Source: Acidobacteriota bacterium
Lineage (GTDB): Bacteria > Acidobacteriota > Terriglobia > Terriglobales > Acidobacteriaceae
Direction: 5' to 3'
Assembly: GCA_019351975.1 (NCBI GenBank)
Contig: JABBOG010000001.1
Location: 84,831 to 140,273 of the forward strand
Length of the DNA stretch: 55,443 bases
Shown here: one piece after another, positions 5,915-13,164 of the stretch
Layout: every line of letters begins with the position of its first letter
How positions within the stretch are numbered: the first letter of the stretch is position 1
Notes under the pieces: generated by a model
The model's database searches: none
What the model saw: only the letters and a program-made list of their open reading frames with translations
What the model was told of the DNA's origin: nothing
Position numbers and translations under genes: made by a program

Positions 5915-8875
5915 TTACAGCGCGTCAAACTTTTCGACCTCTATTCGCTGTGACATGGACAGAAGATCTTTCCATGGGTCGGAGCGCAGGACGGTGCGCC
6001 AGGTTTCGACGTCATGAACGGAGAACACTGGGCGCGTGGGCTGCTTGAGGGCCGACCATGGGAGTGGAAGCGAGACGTGGGCGCCGAGGCGGGCGCGCGG
6101 GGAGTATGGGGCGACGGCGGTGGCTCCGCGCTCGTTGCGGAGGTAGTCGAGGTAGATTTTGCCGATGCGCGCGGATTTGGTCATTTTGGTGAGATAGAGG
6201 GAGGGTGTGTCGCGCTCCATGGAACGGACGAAGTTGTGCGCTAAGTCTTTCAATTCAGGCCACGTAAGGGTGGGTTCGAAGGGTGCGACGATGTGCAGCC
6301 CTTTTCCTCCGGTGAGCTTGAGGAAGCTTTCGATACCGGCTTTGCGGAGGCGTTTGCGGACTTCGGCGGCGGTGGCGGTGAGGGCCGTCCAGGGGAGGGA
6401 CTCGTCGGGATCGAGGTCGAAGATGAGGCGATCCGGATGCTCTAAGTCGTTGTTTCTAGAGCCCCAAGGGTGGACTTCGAGGACGCCGAGCTGGGCGAGG
6501 GAGACGAGGGCTTCGGGGGTGTTGAGGGTGATGTAGGGTTCAGGGACGCCGGTTTTCTTGTCGGGAACGCTGATGGAGCCGATGCCTGGGGGGAGCATAG
6601 AGTTCACGTGCTTCTGGAAGAAACATGGCTTACCCGCTCCTTCTGGGCACCTTACGAGACTTAGTGGTCGGTCGGCGATGTGCGGCAGCATGCGTTCGGC
6701 GACGATGGCGTAGTAGTTCGCAAGCTCGTGTTTGGTGAGGCCAGTCTCGGGGTCGAGGACTTTTTCGGGGTGGGTGAGGCGCGTCTTCGCGAGAATCTCG
6801 TCGCCATTAGTGGATATGCGGCCGGGGTTGACGTGACTGGAGGACGGGATTGAAGGTTTTTCGGAGCGAACCATTGCGCGATGCACCGGAGCTAGCCTGT
6901 GGCGTGCGGAGACGTCGGGTGGAGTCCCGGGCTTTGTGTCGCTTCGCGATGTCTTTGAAGGCTTGGCGGCGCTGGTTCGCCGGTGCTTCGGCTGGGGGGC
7001 AACGGTGGGTTCTTCGCGGGTGACTTCGGCGGCGGGCTTGTCTTCGCGGAGACCGAGGAAGGCTGCCTGACGAACGAGATTGTCGGCTGTCCAGGTGGCG
7101 AAGCGCACCTGGGCGACGAGGGTGGGACTGACCCACGTTGCTCCGCGCCGGGCATCGGCGGGGACGGTGGCGAAGGCGGGTTTGGGGATTTGGAGCTTCG
7201 CGAGGCGGGTGAGGAGATCGCGCTTGAGCTTCTGGGTGAAGCCGGTGCCGGTGCGGCCCGCGTAGATCAGGGTGGTTGGGGTGGACTGCGCACTCTTGGA
7301 CTCCCACATCTTAGAGTCGAGATGTGGGGCAGCCGCACCCGCACCCGGTTTGGTGGCGGTTGGGTTGCCGTAGTAGCCGAGGAGGAGGGCGCCGATGCGG
7401 TCGTCGCCTTCGGTGGAGAGGGTGTAGCCGGCGATGACGAGCTCCTGCTCGCGGAGGCATTTGGATTTGAGCCAGTCGGAGCTGCGGGAGCCTCGATAGG
7501 GTGCGTCGGCGCGTTTGGAGACGATGCCTTCGGCGTGGAGCTGGCAGGCGTGCTGAAAGATGGTGGGGCCGTCGCCGGAGATGTCTTCGGAGATGCGGAG
7601 GGTGGGGTCGTCGGATGGGAGGATCTGGGCGAGGAGGGCTTTGCGTTCGCGGAGGGGGAGATCGCGGGTGGTGTGGCTGTCGAGGTGGAGGAGGTCGAAG
7701 ACGAAGTAGGTGAGGGGGTGGGAGGCGGTGTCCTGGAAGGAGGCCTGGAGGTCGGCAAAGGAGGAGTTGCCGTCGGGGCCGAGGACGACGACTTCGCCGT
7801 CGAGGGTGAAGGATTCGGCTGGGAGATGGGCGATGGCGGCGGCGACGGCGGGCATGCGGTGGGTCCAGTCGAGGCCTTTGCGGGTGAAGAGGCGGACGGT
7901 GGATTTACCGCTGGCTGTGGATTTGCGGGCCTGGATGCGGTAGCCGTCGAGTTTGAGTTCGTGGAGCCAGTCGGAGGTGGAGGGTGGGGCGGTGGCTTCG
8001 AGGGCGAGCTGGGGGGCGATGAAGTCGGGCTGGGGTTCTTTGGGGAGGGATTTGAGGGTGGTGGAGGCCCACGTCTCAGAGGCGAGACGTGGGGCACCCG
8101 GTTTGGTGGTAGGGGGAGAGGCTGCGCTGGGCGCGGGATTGCGATTGGAGTTCCAGATGTGGTCTTCGGCGGTGGCGATCTCGTCGAGGGAGCGGCCGGT
8201 AACGGCGGAGTTGGGGGATTGCTCGGTGATGGGTTTGGCGTCGGAGCCGCGCTCGTAGCTGTCGTGCTCTTTGATGAGGAGCCAGTTGGGTTTGGCGTCG
8301 GGCTTCTGGTCGGCGTGGGGGCCCATGCGGATGAGCGCCCATTTGCCTTTCATCTTGGATCCGTTCATCTCGAATTTGAGATGGCCGTCGCGGAGGCCAG
8401 CGTCGACGTTCTCGTGGCCGAGCTGGGGCCACCAGGTGCCGTGGTCCCAGACCATGACGGTGCCGCCGCCGTACTGGCCTTCGGGGATGATGCCCTCGAA
8501 GCCGCCGTACTCCATGGGGTGGTCTTCGACCTGGATGGCGAGGCGGCGGTCTTTGGGGTTGAAGCTGGGGCCTTTGGCGACGGCCCAGCTTTTGAGGACG
8601 CCGGCCCAGCCGAGGCGGAAGTCGTAGTGGAGATGGGAGGCGGCGTGCTTCTGGATGACGAAGGGAAGGCCGCGGGTGGTTTTGACGCGTTTGAGGGTGG
8701 TGGACTTGGCGGCAGTGGTGGGGCGGGTGGGGGAAGATGCGCCGGTGGGTTCGCTGGTGATGTCGAAGTCGCGCATGGAGCGGTAGCGTTCGAGTTGGGC
8801 GTCGACGGCTTCGGCGGGATTGGTGTGTTTGCTTCTGGGCTTGCGGGGTTTCGTCGTCTTTTTTTCGGGGGCCAT
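5915..8875 (-). CDS. ligD: ATP-dependent DNA ligase LigD (phosphoesterase-ligase-polymerase)
   Basis: LigD is the multifunctional end-processing and ligation enzyme of bacterial non-homologous end joining. The 986-residue product begins at MAPEKK; in-frame upstream sequence to 9502 is antisense of the divergent gene. The 3'-phosphoesterase domain (about 65-210) carries H77, H83, D85, R87, E117, H119 and Y123, matching spacing known from the Pseudomonas enzyme. The ligase domain (about 285-590) has the nucleotidyl lysine K308 in ELKLDGYR. The C-terminal primase-like polymerase domain has the FDLDPD aspartates and a TGGKGLHI motif. The domain order is that of Pseudomonas LigD, not the polymerase-first mycobacterial order. 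No ku gene is in the window. Confidence 0.96.
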   Translation of the reverse strand: MAPEKKTTKPRKPRSKHTNPAEAVDAQLERYRSMRDFDITSEPTGASSPTRPTTAAKSTTLKRVKTTRGLPFVIQKHAASHLHYDFRLGWAGVLKSWAVAKGPSFNPKDRRLAIQVEDHPMEYGGFEGIIPEGQYGGGTVMVWDHGTWWPQLGHENVDAGLRDGHLKFEMNGSKMKGKWALIRMGPHADQKPDAKPNWLLIKEHDSYERGSDAKPITEQSPNSAVTGRSLDEIATAEDHIWNSNRNPAPSAASPPTTKPGAPRLASETWASTTLKSLPKEPQPDFIAPQLALEATAPPSTSDWLHELKLDGYRIQARKSTASGKSTVRLFTRKGLDWTHRMPAVAAAIAHLPAESFTLDGEVVVLGPDGNSSFADLQASFQDTASHPLTYFVFDLLHLDSHTTRDLPLRERKALLAQILPSDDPTLRISEDISGDGPTIFQHACQLHAEGIVSKRADAPYRGSRSSDWLKSKCLREQELVIAGYTLSTEGDDRIGALLLGYYGNPTATKPGAGAAAPHLDSKMWESKSAQSTPTTLIYAGRTGTGFTQKLKRDLLTRLAKLQIPKPAFATVPADARRGATWVSPTLVAQVRFATWTADNLVRQAAFLGLREDKPAAEVTREEPTVAPQPKHRRTSAAKPSKTSRSDTKPGTPPDVSARHRLAPVHRAMVRSEKPSIPSSSHVNPGRISTNGDEILAKTRLTHPEKVLDPETGLTKHELANYYAIVAERMLPHIADRPLSLVRCPEGAGKPCFFQKHVNSMLPPGIGSISVPDKKTGVPEPYITLNTPEALVSLAQLGVLEVHPWGSRNNDLEHPDRLIFDLDPDESLPWTALTATAAEVRKRLRKAGIESFLKLTGGKGLHIVAPFEPTLTWPELKDLAHNFVRSMERDTPSLYLTKMTKSARIGKIYLDYLRNERGATAVAPYSPRARLGAHVSLPLPWSALKQPTRPVFSVHDVETWRTVLRSDPWKDLLSMSQRIEVEKFDAL

Positions 8876-8990
8876 GGTAACGTCTCTTTGGTAACTGCGA
8901 AAGTGCGTTCCTCGGCTTGGATGTGAAGTTGGAGGCAGTTGTTGTACCTGTGGGGAATAGAGTGGAAGCGAGCGTATTGGAGCGGGCTGA

Positions 8991-9734
8991 GTGATGGTAG
9001 TCGATGCGGCATTGATGGAGGCGGTCGAAGGGTTGTATCGGGCGTTTGAGATGTACGTGATGCCTGAGGGGATGGAGGCGTGTGGTGGGTGCCATGGGCG
9101 TGAGGCTGAGGTGCGGTTGCGGTCGGCTCCGCTGCGAGCGCTTGGCGCGGAGGATCTGCGTGAGTATGCGGGCAGCGCGCTGCTGACGTGGGGAGACGAT
9201 CGGATGTTTCGGCACTTTGTGCCGCGGCTGATGGAGTTGCTGGTGACGCTGGATGATCCGGATGAGATGGAGTGTCCTGCAATTTTGATGAGCAAGTTTC
9301 GGGTTGCGCGATGGAGAGGATGGCCTGAGGTGGAGCAGCGGGCGGTAGAGGAATTTTTGCGGGCGATGTGGGAGTTTGAGCTGGGCAGAGAGGGGATGAC
9401 GCAGTCGCGGGAGCCTGATGTTGAGGCATGGATCTGCGCGGTGGCGCAGGCGGAGGAGAACCTGGGGTGGTATCTGAAGCGGTGGGAAGAGATGGAGGGC
9501 ATGGAGGCAACGTTTGCGCTGGCGTCGATGGTGGTGATGAGTGCGGTAGCGCGGGATGAGATCAGGGGCAGGGATGAGTTCTGGGGCGGGTGCGAGGGGC
9601 AGTATGCGCAGTTGCGGAGGTGGGTGCGCTCGGAGGGGGTGACGCGGAAGCTGGAGGCGGGTGCGCTCGGGTGGGCGGGGCGTGATGAGGCGGACGTGAT
9701 GTGGGATGCGGTGGGGTTGTTGGGTAGGGGTTGA
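8991..9734 (+). CDS. Conserved protein of unknown function with CxxCH motif
   Basis: The 247-residue product has no signal peptide or membrane segment. It carries C31-G-G-C34-H35 near the N-terminus, then LREYAGSALLTWGDDRMF and RHFVPRLMELL (about 60-90), then a Trp-rich helical second half. I recall an uncharacterised family with an N-terminal CxxC and a conserved YA-x-A-x-T-T-W-G-x-x-x-D-F-R-H-F-L-P-R-L-L-E stretch, and this resembles it; the function is not known to me. A CxxCH could bind a metal or, less likely without export, heme. It is divergent from ligD with a 115-bp gap. Start is GTG 8991 or ATG 8994; GGAG lies 8-11 nt upstream. Confidence 0.75.
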   Translation: MMVVDAALMEAVEGLYRAFEMYVMPEGMEACGGCHGREAEVRLRSAPLRALGAEDLREYAGSALLTWGDDRMFRHFVPRLMELLVTLDDPDEMECPAILMSKFRVARWRGWPEVEQRAVEEFLRAMWEFELGREGMTQSREPDVEAWICAVAQAEENLGWYLKRWEEMEGMEATFALASMVVMSAVARDEIRGRDEFWGGCEGQYAQLRRWVRSEGVTRKLEAGALGWAGRDEADVMWDAVGLLGRG

Positions 9735-9799
9735 TGCGGTGTTGCGGACTGAAACCCGTTGCCGTCAGACCAATGTAGAGTGCCATCGTTGGTTGAGGA

Positions 9800-9836
9800 G
9801 GAAAGCAGACGCAGATTCCCTGAGGGAATGACAAAA
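9800..9836. repeat. Short palindromic repeat (ATTCCCT-G-AGGGAAT followed by GACAA)
   Basis: A perfect 7-bp dyad around one base at 9815-9829 is preceded by AGACGCAG and followed by GACAAAAAA. A diverged relative lies at 13113-13139. It is probably a dispersed intergenic repeat, though the A-tract means it could also act as a weak terminator for the upstream gene. Confidence 0.5.
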
Positions 9837-9913
9837 AATGAAGAGGGAGGGCGTTGATGCGTGTGGGATTGCCCAAAGCCTAAGAAGGCTGCGATTTCGG
9901 GTTCAGGGATTTG

Positions 9914-9978
9914 CTCTCCGGGGCTAGAGCCCCGCTGATTGGTGGGGTTTGCGGACGGGCTGAAGGCCGTCCCCTTCA
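9914..9978. repeat. Two-hairpin palindromic repeat, copy 2
   Basis: Hairpin one is CGGGGC-TAGA-GCCCCG (9919-9934). Hairpin two is GGACGGGC-TGAA-GGCCGTCC (9953-9972, imperfect) followed by CCTTCA. The loop centres are 36 nt apart. It lies between the CxxCH protein gene and the 3' end of the aminotransferase gene, which are convergent. Confidence 0.75.
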
Positions 9979-9982
9979 GATC

Positions 9983-11080
9983 TTATTGGTGCTCGTGGAG
10001 GAGGCTGGCGAAGATGCGGACGCCTTCGAGGGCGCGGGCGGGGTCGGTTTCGCCGCCGAGGCCGAGGCGGACGGATGGGGGTTGTGGCGGGCTGTTGGGG
10101 GAGGTGAACCAGTGGCTGCCGGAGACGAGGACGCCGAGTTGCTCGGCGAGGGACTCGGCGGCCTGGGAGGTGAGGCCGGTGGGGAGGGTGATCCAGAGGT
10201 GCCAGGCGTTGGTGCCGTGCTGGATGGGGAAGTCTGCGAGGAGGGCGAGGGCGGCGGCGGAGAGAGAGGCTCCGGCGAGGCGTTTGGCGGCGATGGTGGC
10301 GTCCATGGTGCCGTCGGCGATGAGGGCGCAGGCGGCGCGAGCGTGGACGCGTGAGACGCCGGTGGAGGTCTGCTTGACGGCGGTGGCTGCGGCTGCGACG
10401 TAGAGGTCGGGAGCGATGAGGAAGCCGGTTCGGACGGCGGGAGCGAAGTTCTTGCTGAGGCCTCGGATGTAGAAGGCGCGCTCGGGAGCGAGGATGGCGT
10501 AGATGGGCGGCGGTGCGTTGTGGAGGAAGCCGTAGGCGTCGTCTTCGAGGAGGAGGAGGTTGAAGTGGCGGGCGACGGCGACGATGGCCTGACGGCGTTC
10601 GAGGGAGGCGACGGAGCCGACGGGGTTGTGGAGGGTGGGCATGGTGAAGAGGGCGGAGATGGGGCGGCCGAGGTCGTGTTCGCGCTGGCAGAGGGCGTGC
10701 AGGGCGTCGGGAAGGAGACCCTGGGCGTCCATGGCGCAGGGGAGGGTTTCGATGCCGAGCATGGAGCATTGGGAGAGGAAGCCGGTGTAGGTGAAGGCTT
10801 CGACGGCGACGCGCTTGCTGGGAAGGGCGGCGGCGAGGAGGGCAGCGAAGCAGCCGTGATGGCCGCCGCAGGTGAGGGTGAGGCGGTCGGCGGGCTGGTG
10901 GAGCCAGGTGGCGGCGATGGAGCGGAGGTCTTCGTCGCCGGCGCGGAAGGAGGTGCGGAGGGCGGGAAGGCCGAGGTCGGCTTCGGCGGCGATGGAGGAC
11001 CGGAGGTGGTCGGCCCAGAGCTTGTCCTGGCCGGGCAGGAGGGGGAAGTTGTACTGGAGATCGATCGGGTTCGGTGCCAT
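9983..11080 (-). CDS. PLP-dependent aminotransferase, class I/II (MocR-type catalytic domain)
   Basis: The 365-residue product has a fold-type I aminotransferase layout. Visible are NPVG near residue 190 (substrate/cofactor contact), LLEDDAYGF near 215 (the Asp that pairs with the PLP ring nitrogen) and RGLSKNFAPAVRTGFL near 250 (the Schiff-base lysine, with an Arg binding phosphate). It resembles the C-terminal domain of MocR/GntR regulators, but no helix-turn-helix precedes the MAPNPID start, so it is a stand-alone enzyme. The substrate is unknown. Its start is 39 bp from the divergent YmdB-type gene, and the gap holds a perfect inverted repeat that probably regulates one or both. Confidence 0.88.
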   Translation of the reverse strand: MAPNPIDLQYNFPLLPGQDKLWADHLRSSIAAEADLGLPALRTSFRAGDEDLRSIAATWLHQPADRLTLTCGGHHGCFAALLAAALPSKRVAVEAFTYTGFLSQCSMLGIETLPCAMDAQGLLPDALHALCQREHDLGRPISALFTMPTLHNPVGSVASLERRQAIVAVARHFNLLLLEDDAYGFLHNAPPPIYAILAPERAFYIRGLSKNFAPAVRTGFLIAPDLYVAAAATAVKQTSTGVSRVHARAACALIADGTMDATIAAKRLAGASLSAAALALLADFPIQHGTNAWHLWITLPTGLTSQAAESLAEQLGVLVSGSHWFTSPNSPPQPPSVRLGLGGETDPARALEGVRIFASLLHEHQ

Positions 11081-11085
11081 GGGAA

Positions 11086-11114
11086 GAGTGTACAGAGGCT
11101 GCGCGTGTACACTC
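11086..11114. promoter_or_regulatory. Inverted repeat, probable operator in a divergent promoter
   Basis: GAGTGTACA (11086-11094) and TGTACACTC (11106-11114) are perfect 9-bp arms separated by 11 nt. They fill most of the 39-bp gap between two divergent start codons. The length, symmetry and TGTACA core suit a dimeric repressor of the GntR type. As RNA it would lie in the leader of either gene. Confidence 0.65.
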
Positions 11115-11119
11115 TCGGA

Positions 11120-11926
11120 GTGAACATTCTGTTTGTCGGCGACGTGTTTGGATCGCCTGGTCGCCATATCGTCCGTGAACATCTGCCGCATGTGGTGGCT
11201 TCGAATGCAGTAGACCTGCTGGTGATCAATGGGGAGAACGCGGCGGGCGGATTTGGAATTACGCCGTCGCTGGCGGAGGAGCTGTTTGACCTGGGGGCGC
11301 ATGTGGTGACGACGGGGAACCACATCTGGGACAAGAAAGAGATCTTTGAGTACATGACGGTGCCTGCGGAGTCGCATGGGCGCGGGCGGAGGGTGCTGCG
11401 GCCGGCGAACTATGCGCACGGGACGCCGGGTTTTGGGGTGTACGAGGGAACGCTGGAGGATGGGACGGCGTATGCGGTGATGAATTTGCAGGGGCGCGTG
11501 TTTATGTCGTCGTGTGATGATCCGTTTCGGAAGGCGGATGAGCTGCTGGGGATGGTGGAGCGGAACTCGGGTGCGAAGGTGATCCTGCTGGACTTTCATG
11601 CGGAGGCGACGAGCGAAAAGGTGGCGCTGGGGTGGTATCTGGATGGGCGGGTGACGGCGGTGCTGGGGACGCATACGCATGTGCCGACGGCGGATGAGCG
11701 GGTGCTGCCGAATGGGACGGCGTACCAGACGGATGTGGGAATGTCGGGGCCGTATGACTCGGTGATTGGGGTGGAGACGGAGTTGGTGCTGAAGCGGTTC
11801 TTGACGGGGATGCCGGGGAAGTTTGAGGCGGCGAAGGGAAACCCGAAGATGTGCGCGACGCTGATCTCGTGCGATGCGCGGAGCGGGCGGGCGTATGGAG
11901 TGCAACGGTTGATGCTGGGAGAGTGA
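11120..11926 (+). CDS. YmdB/TIGR00282-type metallophosphoesterase
   Basis: The 268-residue product begins VNILFVGDVFGSPGR at a GTG, the normal N-terminus of the family. It contains the di-metal ligands of the calcineurin-like fold: GDVFG (about 7-11), NGENAAGG (about 37-44), TTGNHIWD (about 64-71), DFHAE (about 150) and GTHTHVPTAD (about 175). Bacillus YmdB hydrolyses 2',3'-cyclic nucleotides and affects RNA turnover and biofilm decisions; the role here is inferred from family. No Shine-Dalgarno sequence is properly spaced before the GTG, so a leaderless or very short-leader transcript is possible. The hydratase gene follows 7 bp downstream, probably in the same operon. Confidence 0.92.
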   Translation: MNILFVGDVFGSPGRHIVREHLPHVVASNAVDLLVINGENAAGGFGITPSLAEELFDLGAHVVTTGNHIWDKKEIFEYMTVPAESHGRGRRVLRPANYAHGTPGFGVYEGTLEDGTAYAVMNLQGRVFMSSCDDPFRKADELLGMVERNSGAKVILLDFHAEATSEKVALGWYLDGRVTAVLGTHTHVPTADERVLPNGTAYQTDVGMSGPYDSVIGVETELVLKRFLTGMPGKFEAAKGNPKMCATLISCDARSGRAYGVQRLMLGE

Positions 11927-11933
11927 GGAGAGA

Positions 11934-12707
11934 ATGACGATGGGCGAGCGTGAGGGAGTGCTGTTGGAGACGGCGAACCGGCTGATCGATGCACGGCGGA
12001 AGCAGCAGCCGATGGAGGATCTGGCGGCGGAGGCGACGCCGGTGGATATGGCTGAGGTGTATGTTGTGCAGGATGCTGTGGCGGCGGCGTTTGGTGCGAT
12101 CGGCGGATGGAAGGTGGGTGCTCCGAATGCGGAGGCTACGCCGGCGTATGCTCCGATGCCAGCGGCGTGGATTGCGGCTTCGGGAGCTGCGCTGAGCGGA
12201 GAGCGGTGGAGATATCGGGGGCTGGAGGCGGAGATTGCGTTTCTGGTGGGCGAGGATCTGCCGCCGCGGGAGACGCCGTATACGCGCGAAGAGGTGCTGG
12301 GTGCGATGGCGTCGTGCCATCCGGCGATTGAGGTGCTGGAGTCGGCGTTTGTGGACCCGGCAAAGGTGGCGAAGTTTGCGTCGCTGGCGGACCTGCAGAT
12401 GCATGGCGGGTTTGTGTTTGGGGAGGCGTTCGCGGATTGGAGGGGGTTCGACTTCAACGAGGAGCATGTGGTGTTGTCGGTGGATGGTGTGATTCGGGTG
12501 GACAGGACGGGATCGAATACGTCGGGGGATTTGTTGAAGCTGCTGCCGTGGCTCGCGAATGAGGGAGCGGTGAGGACGGGCGGGCTGAAGAAGGGGCAGT
12601 GGATCACGACGGGATCGTGGACGGGGAATACGCTGGCGACGTCGAGCTCGGTTGTGGATGTGGTGTTTGGGCGAGCGGGGCGGGTGGATCTGAGGTTTGG
12701 GGAGTAG
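11934..12707 (+). CDS. 2-keto-4-pentenoate hydratase / FAH-superfamily protein
   Basis: The 257-residue product matches the MhpD/TesE-type branch of the fumarylacetoacetate hydrolase superfamily: GGWKVGAPN near residue 58, the metal-binding RGLEAEIAFLVG (Glu-x-Glu, near 96), HPAIEVLESAF near 122 and the C-terminal GSWTGNTLATSSSVVDVVFG where canonical members have a GS-x-T loop. The reaction in the family is hydration of 2-hydroxypenta-2,4-dienoate in aromatic meta-cleavage, or decarboxylation in relatives. No meta-cleavage partner is near, so the physiological substrate is uncertain. It follows the YmdB-type gene closely. Confidence 0.85.
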   Translation: MTMGEREGVLLETANRLIDARRKQQPMEDLAAEATPVDMAEVYVVQDAVAAAFGAIGGWKVGAPNAEATPAYAPMPAAWIAASGAALSGERWRYRGLEAEIAFLVGEDLPPRETPYTREEVLGAMASCHPAIEVLESAFVDPAKVAKFASLADLQMHGGFVFGEAFADWRGFDFNEEHVVLSVDGVIRVDRTGSNTSGDLLKLLPWLANEGAVRTGGLKKGQWITTGSWTGNTLATSSSVVDVVFGRAGRVDLRFGE

Positions 12708-12736
12708 GCGGCGCTCTATGTTGTGCCTGCTCGTGT

Positions 12737-12943
12737 TTACTGGCGCTGGCGCTTGCGGCTGCAGATGCCGGAGACGCGGAGGAAGAACATCATAGGGCAC
12801 CAGTTGGTGAGGCCGGATTGAAGCAGCATGAAGCCGACGACGGCGGTGAGGATGAACCAGTCGCGCGAGACGTAGATACCGAGTGCGAGCGAGGCGAGGA
12901 CGAAGATACCGGCGATGAGGCGAAGTGCGCGTTCGATGGTCAT
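12737..12943 (-). CDS. Small DUF2892 (YgaP-like) membrane protein
   Basis: This is a 68-residue protein with a perfect AAAGGAG seven nucleotides before the ATG. It has MTIERALRLIAG, two membrane segments (about 8-26 and 31-47), NWCPMMFFLR after the second segment and a basic tail. The MN/TIERxLRxxAG...CP pattern is that of the DUF2892 family, found alone or fused to rhodanese domains in YgaP. The cysteine at NWCP is conserved in the family. The function of stand-alone members is unknown. Confidence 0.88.
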   Translation of the reverse strand: MTIERALRLIAGIFVLASLALGIYVSRDWFILTAVVGFMLLQSGLTNWCPMMFFLRVSGICSRKRQRQ

Positions 12944-13025
12944 GGTGTGCTCCTTTGGGTTGGTTGGGAGTGGGTGGTGGATGGGGGGTGGTCGAGGGAG
13001 GCTGTGATTTGGGCCCAAGCATGTC

Positions 13026-13090
13026 CCTCTGGGGCGGAAGCCCTCTACTGTTTTTGGGTTTTATGGACGGGCTGAAGCCCGCCCCCTTCA
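13026..13090. repeat. Two-hairpin palindromic repeat, copy 3
   Basis: Hairpin one is GGGC-GGAA-GCCC (13032-13043). Hairpin two is CGGGC-TGAA-GCCCG (13068-13081), followed by CCCCCTTCA. The loop centres are 37 nt apart. It fills much of the 220-bp gap between the DUF2892 gene and the end of the RND transporter gene. Confidence 0.75.
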
Positions 13091-13096
13091 AAACAG

Positions 13097-13139
13097 CGCT
13101 CTTATCAGAGGTTCCGCGGATCCTGTGGGAGTGACAAGG
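13097..13139. repeat. Second-family repeat fragment
   Basis: TCAGAGGTTCC (13105-13115) is shared with 23712-23722, another two-hairpin site. It is followed by CGCGGATCC-TGT-GGGAGTGACAA, a diverged relative of the dyad at 9815-9834 that also ends in GACAA. The block is a mosaic of small repeats. Confidence 0.4.
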
Positions 13140-13164
13140 TGGGGAGATGGGCGCGGAGTGGTCG

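Noticed and set aside
6983-8926. A 647-residue open frame antisense to ligD
   Set aside because: It is the strand opposite the strongly supported LigD domains. Composition is Gly/Ala/Glu/Val-rich with no domain, as expected from a GC-rich antisense frame with few stop codons.
8876-9502. N-terminal extension of the LigD frame
   Set aside because: The extra roughly 209 residues are Pro/Ser/Arg-rich antisense of the CxxCH protein gene, and the LigD family starts near MAPEKK.
10520-11119. N-terminal extension of the YmdB-type protein
   Set aside because: It reads through the opposite strand of the aminotransferase gene; the family begins at NILFVGD.
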